From IMG/VR virus record IMGVR_UViG_3300038701_001684, positions 1-31,419 of that record: DNA of 31,419 bases. The stretch is one strand, 5' to 3'. This document shows positions 22,739 to 26,876 of this stretch, in pieces. The stretch's first letter is position 1. Each line of letters begins with the position of its first letter. The notes beneath the pieces are model-generated. The model had not been told where the DNA came from. It searched no databases and was given only the letters and a program-made list of their open reading frames with translations. The translations under genes were made by a program, and so were the position numbers. This DNA comes from a virus.

Positions 22739-22753
22739 AACCACCTGTTATGT
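22731..22753 (+). other. Minimal attC/attI-like site between recombination block and cassette 11
   Basis: GCATAAC (22735-22741), spacer CACCT, GTTATGT (22747-22753). GCATAAC complements front core GTTATGC at 20698; GTTATGT matches ACATAAC at 22947. Context AGACGCATAAYCACCTGTTA (22731-22750) also forms the left array border (17943-17962). Confidence 0.65.
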
Positions 22754-22755
22754 TG

Positions 22756-22950
22756 CTAATCTATCCGTCCTTCATCTGGCACATCTTGCCACTCGGTGGC
22801 AATAACCCCATACACGTCATGCTGCTTGGTTACCCTGTATTGCAGCACTTTATAGCTCTCGGTTCCGTCATAAGTCGCGGCCCCTATTGCGCCGGGGTTT
22901 GTGCTGAACTTAACTGCTCGCGTCTTCGTTACCCATCTGAGTTGCAACAT
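22756..22950 (-). CDS. Hypothetical cassette protein, 64 aa
   Basis: MLQLRWVTKTRAVKFSTNPG, then a beta-rich region (YKVLQYRVTKQHDVYGVIATEWQDVPDE). The ATG is part of core ACATAAC read on the minus strand, and GGAG lies nine bases upstream inside attC site 9. The repeated Trp, Tyr and Val strands resemble a small beta-barrel. No family known. Bounded by GTTATGT/ACATAAC. Confidence 0.6.
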   Translation of the reverse strand: MLQLRWVTKTRAVKFSTNPGAIGAATYDGTESYKVLQYRVTKQHDVYGVIATEWQDVPDEGRID

Positions 22951-23046
22951 AACCCGTCACTCCAGCCGACCCGCTGCCGCGTGTCGACTTCCGTTAAAAT
23001 TTCAGTTCGCAGGCGCGGTAGCGGTCGCCTGAGTTAAGCGTTATGT
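22947..23046 (+). other. attC site 9
   Basis: R'' ACATAAC (22947-22953), R' GTTATGT (23040-23046), 100 bp. Left arm ACTCCAGCCGACCCGCT against right-arm complement ACTCAGGCGACCGCT leaves two unpaired C bases on the left arm. R' is preceded by AAGC as in classical sites. Confidence 0.88.
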
Positions 23047-23280
23047 GTATCTATCCGCAGTACACACCATCACCGCCCTGTTAGCCTGTCTATGCAACCC
23101 ATCAACAACAGGGAGCTCTCTTGCGCAACCGTCGCAGTTATGGTGCGGGACTCCACCGACAGCACCCTCATCGTAATGATCACGCCTCCAGGGTTCGGCA
23201 TGTATGCAGTTGGAGCAATAACTATCCTGTGATAGGCCCATAGGCTTTCCCCTGTGGATACATTTTGAACAATCAACCAT
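23041..23280 (-). CDS. Cys-rich putative zinc protein (cassette cargo)
   Basis: 79 aa with three CxxC pairs (Cys4/7, 22/25, 49/52: DCSKCIHRG, YCSNCIHAE, NCDGCARE), suggesting one or two zinc ribbons. AAGGAG is seven bases before the ATG. The TAA stop lies in core GTTATGT of attC site 9. The cassette's other core is missing because half site h2 has lost its R''. Nucleic-acid or protein binding is plausible; no family assigned. Confidence 0.62.
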   Translation of the reverse strand: MVDCSKCIHRGKPMGLSQDSYCSNCIHAEPWRRDHYDEGAVGGVPHHNCDGCARELPVVDGLHRQANRAVMVCTADRYT

Positions 23281-23297
23281 TTTCTAGCTCCTTCGCA

Positions 23298-23323
23298 ACC
23301 GCTGCGCGGCCCCTCTCGGCTGT
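23298..23323 (+). repeat. 26-bp exact direct repeat, copy 2
   Basis: Identical to 20352-20377. Here it is the apex of half attC site h2. Confidence 0.9.
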
Positions 23324-23337
23324 GCTGGTCGTTACAA
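23298..23337 (+). other. Half attC site h2 (right half kept), right end of array
   Basis: The 26-bp apex, right arm GGCTGTGCTGGTC and R' GTTACAA (23331-23337) are present; the left arm and R'' are missing. The stop of the 32-aa leftward gene lies in this core. Joined to half site h1 at the 26-bp repeat it would make one complete attC. Confidence 0.7.
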
Positions 23338-23430
23338 CTCCGGCACCTGCCAATAAAACCGCTTTACCCGATACCACAGCACTCGCAGCCTGCTGGATCG
23401 TAGTTTGGATAAGTCTCTGCCCCAGATCAT
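23332..23430 (-). CDS. 32-residue basic peptide
   Basis: MIWGRDLSKLRSSRLRVLWY then RVKRFYWQVPEL. The ATG shares its A with the upstream stop (TGATG), so translation is coupled. Strongly basic and aromatic. Its TAA stop is inside core GTTACAA, just as in cassette genes. Too short for family assignment; could be a small phage early protein or chance. Confidence 0.4.
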   Translation of the reverse strand: MIWGRDLSKLRSSRLRVLWYRVKRFYWQVPEL

Positions 23431-23522
23431 CACAACACCCCCATCGCAGTAAGGCTGATTGGTGCCACCAGTAGCAGTGCGGCGAACAGAATAAACCCGA
23501 TGACCTTTTTTGATTCGAGCAT
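23430..23522 (-). CDS. 30-residue one-pass membrane peptide
   Basis: MLESKKVIGFILFAALLLVA then PISLTAMGVL. Nearly all hydrophobic after residue 6, so a membrane or signal-anchor peptide. Starts two bases after the upstream stop and shares a base with the next gene's ATG. The compact coupling in the PL operon supports it being real. Confidence 0.45.
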   Translation of the reverse strand: MLESKKVIGFILFAALLLVAPISLTAMGVL

Positions 23523-23524
23523 GT

Positions 23525-23797
23525 TCAAGCGACCTCCGTCGCAGGCTGGGCCATCAGTCCAGCCTTTTCCTGTTCAAGCAATGTGATGTCCGCCCGGATG
23601 CGCATGATCGACTCATCAACGGCAGCAACCTTATTTGCCGCTACGTCCGATCTATCCAGGTCCGTAAAATCGACATCCGCAGGTTCGGTTACGCGGACAT
23701 ACTCGGGACGATACTCCCTGTCGTGCTCTTCGTCGTAGTACTCCAGTGCGAGATGACAGCCGTATGTCGTTTCGTATAATGCGAGTGTCTTTTTCAT
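23525..23797 (-). CDS. Hypothetical early left-operon protein, 90 aa
   Basis: ATGA overlap with the previous gene. N-terminal half is beta with many Tyr/Glu (TLALYETTYGCHLALEYYDEEHDREYRP); C-terminal half is a helical coil (DRSDVAANKVAAVDESIMRIRADITLLEQEKAGLM). Acidic. No known family. Part of the PL transcript. Confidence 0.6.
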   Translation of the reverse strand: MKKTLALYETTYGCHLALEYYDEEHDREYRPEYVRVTEPADVDFTDLDRSDVAANKVAAVDESIMRIRADITLLEQEKAGLMAQPATEVA

Positions 23798-24102
23798 TCC
23801 GCCTGCCTCCTAAGTAATGCCGGCCTCGGCGTAGAAGTTTTTGCGTATTCCTCCGCGATCCCCTTCTGTAGATCCTGATACTCATCCCGCAGCCTTGCCC
23901 ATTCCTCTACGGAGGCCGTAGCCAGCCGTGACAGGAGTCTGGCGTAGTTGGCCTGTACAACCTCCGGGCCGGACCAGATAACATCCCCTATGGCGTCGTC
24001 CAGCTCCTGGGGATCGGCCAGTATCTCCGCCACTCTTTGCTCGATAGCAAGATCCCTCAGCCATTCCTGGTCCTGCTGATTTTCGTATTGCGCGAGATTC
24101 AT
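23794..24102 (-). CDS. Hypothetical early left-operon protein, 102 aa
   Basis: ATG 24102 is chosen because AGGGGG lies just upstream. All-helical and acidic (MNLAQYENQQDQEWLRDLAI; ASVEEWARLRDEYQDLQKGIAEEYAKT) with a basic, proline-containing end. No domain recognised. Four-base overlap with the next gene. Small helical acidic proteins are typical of PL-type operons. Confidence 0.6.
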   Translation of the reverse strand: MNLAQYENQQDQEWLRDLAIEQRVAEILADPQELDDAIGDVIWSGPEVVQANYARLLSRLATASVEEWARLRDEYQDLQKGIAEEYAKTSTPRPALLRRQAE

Positions 24103-24110
24103 TTTTCCCC

Positions 24111-24320
24111 CTAACATCTGATACACCCACCACCGACCCTGAACTGCTCCCTGTCAGGCTCGTCTTGAAATTCCTCGATCACGGACCAGAATTTATCCCC
24201 TGCCCGCTTCCTCAGCTCCAGGTCCTTACGCAGCGGCCAGGCTCCCTGCCAGTCGCACTGAAATAGCCACCCTTTGTACTCGTAGATGCGGGGGCCGCAA
24301 ATGGTGGTGATGTGGTTCAT
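24111..24320 (-). CDS. Hypothetical early left-operon protein, 69 aa
   Basis: ATG 24320 chosen (AGGCAGG upstream); a longer frame overlaps the preceding gene heavily. MNHITTICGPRIYEYKGWLF begins a beta segment, then QCDWQGAWPLRKDLELRKRAGDKFWSVIEEF. Ends in GGGCIRC. Several Trp and Cys residues. No family known. Confidence 0.55.
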   Translation of the reverse strand: MNHITTICGPRIYEYKGWLFQCDWQGAWPLRKDLELRKRAGDKFWSVIEEFQDEPDREQFRVGGGCIRC

Positions 24321-24342
24321 AGTTACCTGCCTGTTTCCTTGC

Positions 24343-24513
24343 CTAGCCTGCCACGCCGCGCCCTGCCACGCCCTGCCGAGCCGCCGAGATAACCTCGTCC
24401 GGCGTCCTGGTTGACCGAATCCATTTACCATTGACCCGGACAAACACCATGCCGCGAAGACCGATCTTGTAGAGCAGTCCGTCGATAAAGGCTTGTGGGT
24501 TGGAGTGGGTCAT
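24343..24513 (-). CDS. Hypothetical early left-operon protein, 56 aa
   Basis: ATG 24513 overlaps the upstream stop (ATGA). MTHSNPQAFIDGLLYKIGLR then GMVFVRVNGKWIRSTRTPDEVISAARQGV, a small helix-strand-strand-helix protein. The C-terminal codons run into a GC-rich imperfect tandem repeat (QGVAGRGVAG). Function unknown. Confidence 0.55.
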   Translation of the reverse strand: MTHSNPQAFIDGLLYKIGLRGMVFVRVNGKWIRSTRTPDEVISAARQGVAGRGVAG

Positions 24514-24776
24514 GCCTGGTCCTGCTTCAGCATCGTCAGCAACATGCCGCACAGCGCCTCAGCGGCCCCGGTGCGGATAAAATAGTGCTCCTGCATGACT
24601 GCCATTCTCCGGCCCACCTCGGACAGATACGCCATCGCGAAATTCTTCTTGCTCTCATCGTTGAGCATTTCCGGGGCGATCCCGTCGGCAGCCATCAGTT
24701 CCGCTGTCCACCGCGCATTTGCCTCAATGTCAGCTGCGGATATCCCGGTGATTGCTGCGAGTTCTGCGCTGGTCAT
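24510..24776 (-). CDS. First gene of PL operon, 88 aa, unknown function
   Basis: Starts ~25 bases downstream of the predicted PL transcription start; AGGACG precedes ATG. Helical: SAELAAITGISAADIEANARWTAELM resembles a small helix-turn-helix; then SKKNFAMAYLSEVGRRMAVMQEHYF and a hydrophobic end ALCGMLLTML. It occupies the place of lambda N, but lacks an arginine-rich N-terminus, so it is not an N-type antiterminator. Confidence 0.6.
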   Translation of the reverse strand: MTSAELAAITGISAADIEANARWTAELMAADGIAPEMLNDESKKNFAMAYLSEVGRRMAVMQEHYFIRTGAAEALCGMLLTMLKQDQA

Positions 24777-24808
24777 GTCTGCGTCCTGTTTCGTTGTACG
24801 TGGGTAGT

Positions 24809-24837
24809 ATAATAGGCCGCGTATTACCCTATGTCAA
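24809..24837 (-). promoter_or_regulatory. PL, leftward early promoter
   Basis: Minus strand TTGACA (24832-24837), 17-bp spacer, TATTAT (24809-24814). Spacer length and hexamers are the same as in PR at 26123. Drives the left operon through the cassette array. Confidence 0.88.
24810..24826 (-). promoter_or_regulatory. Operator OL1
   Basis: 17-bp TAATAGGCCGCGTATTA overlapping PL -10. Consensus with the other four sites is TAATAGG-N3-CCTATTA. Confidence 0.85.
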
Positions 24838-24851
24838 TAGGGCGCGTATTA
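24835..24851 (-). promoter_or_regulatory. Operator OL2
   Basis: 17-bp CAATAGGGCGCGTATTA overlapping PL -35. Starts exactly 25 bp from OL1, as OR2 does from OR1. Confidence 0.82.
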
Positions 24852-24910
24852 TTTTTAAAAAAAATACTGTGAGAGAATGGAAAGTGTGAAATCAAACCAC
24901 CGGAGGAGAC

Positions 24911-25393
24911 ATGAAAAGGACTGCAATGATCGCGCTCTCACTGGCCCTTATCGCCACAACCAGCCAGGCTGGAGGGGTCAAGAAATGGACCGACGAGGAC
25001 GGGAATGTCCATTTTGGCGATACCCCGCCGCCCAGTCAGTCGGCCAAGCGTATCCAGGTGCGCGACCCAGCTACCGGCAACGGATCTATGGTGCGGCCAG
25101 GGTTGATCGAGATCGGGCGGCGGCCGGCCGCAAAAAGAGTGGCCGACCAGGATAGGGGGTACGGTGACCGGCTGCGCTACCGAAACGCCACGGTAAAGGG
25201 CGAGGTCCTGAGCGGCATGACCCAGCGGGAAGTTGAGCGGGCCTGGGGTCGGCCTGACGAGGTTGACGTAAGTGATAGCGGGTCTGGGCGCACGGAACGC
25301 TGGTGGTGGTGGGACCACTCTGGGAGCAGGATCAAATCGAAGTACGTTCGGTTCAAAGACGGGCGGGTGACGAACTGGAGCATAGACAGGTGA
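24911..25393 (+). CDS. Secreted DUF4124 protein with SmpA-like C-terminal domain (cargo gene)
   Basis: 160 aa. Signal peptide MKRTAMIALSLALIATTSQA, then DUF4124 (residues ~22-60, KKWTDEDGNVHFGDTPPP). The C-terminal region VLSGMTQREVERAWGRPDEV ... GRTERWWWWDHSGSRIKSKYVRFKDGRVTNW fits the SmpA/DUF2845-like fold of envelope proteins. RBS GGAGGAG. It lies between PL and cI, facing right, opposite to cI. DUF4124 proteins are chromosomal in gammaproteobacteria, so this is a probable lysogenic-conversion gene acting in the periplasm. No clear promoter of its own could be assigned. Confidence 0.72.
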   Translation: MKRTAMIALSLALIATTSQAGGVKKWTDEDGNVHFGDTPPPSQSAKRIQVRDPATGNGSMVRPGLIEIGRRPAAKRVADQDRGYGDRLRYRNATVKGEVLSGMTQREVERAWGRPDEVDVSDSGSGRTERWWWWDHSGSRIKSKYVRFKDGRVTNWSIDR

Positions 25394-25395
25394 CG

Positions 25396-25446
25396 GGCTC
25401 ACGGTTTGAGCCTGCGAAGAATTTAGAATCCTCCTTCTGCAGGAGG
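25396..25446 (+). promoter_or_regulatory. Tandem hairpins, second one masking a ribosome binding site
   Basis: Hairpin 1: GGCTCA-CGGTT-TGAGCC (25396-25412). Hairpin 2: CCTCCT-TCTGC-AGGAGG (25430-25446); its 3' arm is the Shine-Dalgarno of the gene at 25453. A fold like this would block initiation unless opened. Seen in sequence; regulation inferred. Confidence 0.6.
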
Positions 25447-25452
25447 TGAAAC

Positions 25453-25686
25453 ATGGAAAAAAAGAAAAACACTGGATGTGGATATTGCCCGGAGCGGGCA
25501 AGGTTGTTATCCCTGATAGGCAACGCTGTTGCGCTCTATCTGCGCATTGAATGGAACGGGCGGAACGGCGCCGGGATCGAGTCTATCCTGAATGACATCA
25601 AGATGGTGTCTGCAGGCCTGGCCCGCGCGTCCCTTGCCTGTCAGTGTCAGACTCCAGGGCCTTCCTCCCGGCGGGATTCTGGATAA
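25453..25686 (+). CDS. Small hypothetical protein convergent with cI
   Basis: 77 aa. A near-perfect SD (AGGAGG, six bases before ATG). CGYC motif at residues 9-12, then a helix (RARLLSLIGNAVALYLRIEW) and a Cys-containing C-terminus. It overlaps the last ~90 bases of cI on the other strand. The strong SD and hairpin favour a real gene; overlap with cI lowers certainty. Function unknown. Confidence 0.45.
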   Translation: MEKKKNTGCGYCPERARLLSLIGNAVALYLRIEWNGRNGAGIESILNDIKMVSAGLARASLACQCQTPGPSSRRDSG

Positions 25687-26074
25687 AATCTACATCGCCG
25701 CCTCGCTCAACATCAGCATATAAAACCGTCAATACCGCCCGCCGCGCGTCTGCGCTGGCGGCGCGGTATAGTTCGATGAGCATACCTATCTCATCTGATT
25801 GTCCGGTGCCTAACGATCCTGACAGGACCTCTAAGTCAGGGTGGATATCTCTGGCGTCCACCTGCAGGGCGATGGCAAATCTCATGGCATACACGATGCT
25901 GATGGGCGATTTGCCGTTGATCATGTTCCCCACATAGCCCTGCGTGCGCCCCCAGGAGTCGGCCAACGCCTGCTGCGTCAGCCCTAGCGGTCGCGCCCTT
26001 TTGTTCCAGATGCGCCGTAGGTTTTGTTGGGCGATTTGCTCGCTTTCTGTCAGTGGTCTGGTTTTCATTGCCAT
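25598..26074 (-). CDS. cI: CI-type prophage repressor without protease domain
   Basis: 158 aa from ATG 26074 (ATG 26068 also possible). HTH XRE domain spans ~12-75: LTQQALADSWGRTQGYVGNMINGKSPISIVYAMRFAIAL, with the recognition helix around TQGYVGNMI. The C-terminal part is short and helical (SDEIGMLIELYRAASADARRAVLTVLYADV), with no S24/LexA peptidase Ser-Lys dyad region. It therefore cannot be induced by RecA-mediated autocleavage. Faces cro across the OR region, as in lambda. PRM is weak and gives an almost leaderless transcript. Binds the five 17-bp operators (inferred). Confidence 0.8.
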   Translation of the reverse strand: MAMKTRPLTESEQIAQQNLRRIWNKRARPLGLTQQALADSWGRTQGYVGNMINGKSPISIVYAMRFAIALQVDARDIHPDLEVLSGSLGTGQSDEIGMLIELYRAASADARRAVLTVLYADVERGGDVDFIQNPAGRKALESDTDRQGTRGPGLQTPS

Positions 26075-26084
26075 AGATCAAATT

Positions 26085-26090
26085 TTAATA
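26085..26090 (-). promoter_or_regulatory. PRM -10 element, candidate maintenance promoter
   Basis: TATTAA on the minus strand, about 11 bases upstream of the cI ATG; no good -35 at proper spacing. A start seven bases on would leave a leader of only a few bases, as for lambda PRM cI mRNA. Weak promoter implies need for activation. Confidence 0.4.
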
Positions 26091-26102
26091 CGTTTGGTAT
26101 TA
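26086..26102 (+). promoter_or_regulatory. Operator OR3
   Basis: 17-bp TAATACGTTTGGTATTA. Matches the operator consensus in its outer bases and overlaps PRM. Starts 23 bp from OR2. Confidence 0.65.
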
Positions 26103-26108
26103 AGTGCC

Positions 26109-26125
26109 GAATAGGCACCCTATTG
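26109..26125 (+). promoter_or_regulatory. Operator OR2
   Basis: 17-bp GAATAGGCACCCTATTG, near-perfect inverted repeat AATAGG-N5-CCTATT. Overlaps the PR -35. Confidence 0.85.
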
Positions 26126-26151
26126 ACATTGTGTAATAGGCCGCCTATTAT
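26123..26151 (+). promoter_or_regulatory. PR, rightward early promoter
   Basis: TTGACA (26123-26128), 17-bp spacer, TATTAT (26146-26151). Drives cro and the replication operon. Confidence 0.9.
26134..26150 (+). promoter_or_regulatory. Operator OR1
   Basis: 17-bp perfect palindrome TAATAGG-CCG-CCTATTA lying in the PR spacer and -10. Starts 25 bp from OR2. Confidence 0.9.
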
Positions 26152-26178
26152 CTGCCTAAGAACATAAAGGTGAGGCAG

Positions 26179-26418
26179 ATGAACCTGAAAGACTTCTTCG
26201 AAAACCGGCTTGCCACTCAGGGTGAGATTGCAAAGGCAGTCGGCGTCACCCAGGGGTACGTATCCCACTGGTGCAAAGACAGGTCCCCGATCCCGGCAGA
26301 GAAGGTAATCCCTCTTTACCGGGCGACAGAGGGCCGGGTGTCTCCGCATGAAATGCGTCCGGACATTTACCCGGACCCCGAGTGGGCACCGCCGATAGCC
26401 GATGAATCTGCCGCATGA
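26179..26418 (+). CDS. cro: Cro-like repressor
   Basis: 79 aa from ATG 26179 (AGGTGAGG upstream). A single HTH: MNLKDFFENRLATQGEIAKAVGVTQGYVSHWCKDRSPIPAEKVIPLYRATEGRVSPHEMRPDIYPDPEW. The 'SPHEMRPDIYP' phrase is characteristic of Cro/YdaS-type phage regulators. Its recognition helix VTQGYVSHW resembles the CI segment TQGYVGNMI, in line with shared operators. It is the first gene after PR and is followed by hairpins and a terminator as in lambda. Confidence 0.82.
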   Translation: MNLKDFFENRLATQGEIAKAVGVTQGYVSHWCKDRSPIPAEKVIPLYRATEGRVSPHEMRPDIYPDPEWAPPIADESAA

Positions 26419-26428
26419 ATTCCTCCTC

Positions 26429-26445
26429 TCTCCCTACACGGGAGA
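26429..26445 (+). promoter_or_regulatory. boxB-like hairpin after cro (nutR candidate)
   Basis: TCTCCC-TACAC-GGGAGA: perfect 6-bp stem, 5-base loop, between cro and the terminator, the place of nutR in lambda. No clear boxA and no matching hairpin in the PL leader were seen. Confidence 0.4.
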
Positions 26446-26451
26446 TTAACA

Positions 26452-26487
26452 ACCCACCCCTGGCAACAGGGGCTGGGTCTTTTTTTT
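26452..26487 (+). terminator. Intrinsic terminator after cro (tR1-like)
   Basis: Stem ACCCACCCCTG / CAGGGGCTGGGT with loop GCAA, followed by C and eight T bases. Strong rho-independent terminator between cro and the CII-like gene; genes beyond need readthrough or antitermination, or leak. Confidence 0.9.
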
Positions 26488-26534
26488 AGGCGGAATTGCG
26501 GTGTAAAGCCAAGTAAACCGGTGGGAACAGAAAA

Positions 26535-26876
26535 ATGAATCAGCTCTCCATAGATTTCGACCGCGACATCACCAAGGCGTATTCGTCATGCCGGGCCTAT
26601 GTCGAGAACCGGGTCCATCACCAGGGCCGGTCACAGAAATCCATCGCGGCAGACATGGACTACTCACCCAGCCAACTCTCAAACAAGCTCGCTCAGGGGG
26701 ATGGCACCAGCGCACGTTTCACCCTGGATGACCTGGAGCTTTTTATGCAGGTCACGGGGGATATCGAGCCGGTCAAGTACCTGGTCGCGAAATACCTCTA
26801 CCGGCAAGCCCCGGAAGAGATCGAGAGGCAGATTGAAGCCTTACAGAAGAAGCTTGCCGAGGTAAAACACCAGTGA
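26535..26876 (+). CDS. CII-like phage regulatory protein
   Basis: 113 aa. HTH at ~30-75: GRSQKSIAADMDYSPSQLSNKLAQGDGTSARFTLDDLELFMQVTGD, matching the CII/CP76-type regulator family, followed by a C-terminal coil (PEEIERQIEALQKKLAEVKHQ) suited to oligomerisation. Position after cro and tR1 equals lambda cII. Probably activates lysogenic promoters; target sites were not identified. The next gene starts at GTG 26873. Confidence 0.7.
   Translation: MNQLSIDFDRDITKAYSSCRAYVENRVHHQGRSQKSIAADMDYSPSQLSNKLAQGDGTSARFTLDDLELFMQVTGDIEPVKYLVAKYLYRQAPEEIERQIEALQKKLAEVKHQ

Larger units (their letters stand above)
17943..23337 (+). mobile_element. Integron-type gene cassette array lacking intI (attC cluster) inside the phage
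   Basis: At least nine near-complete attC sites and two half sites separate small leftward genes. Each cassette has matching 7-bp cores at both ends (GTTNNNN at one end, its exact reverse complement at the other), the hallmark of a circularised integron cassette. The attC stems carry unpaired C or A bases in the left half as read on the + strand, setting array polarity left to right. All recognised cassette genes lie on the opposite strand, co-directional with PL. No IntI-type integrase is present. Strand here denotes attC polarity. Confidence 0.88.

Noticed and set aside
24510-24776. N-type antiterminator at the first PL position
   Set aside because: No arginine-rich RNA-binding N-terminus; sequence is acidic and helical.
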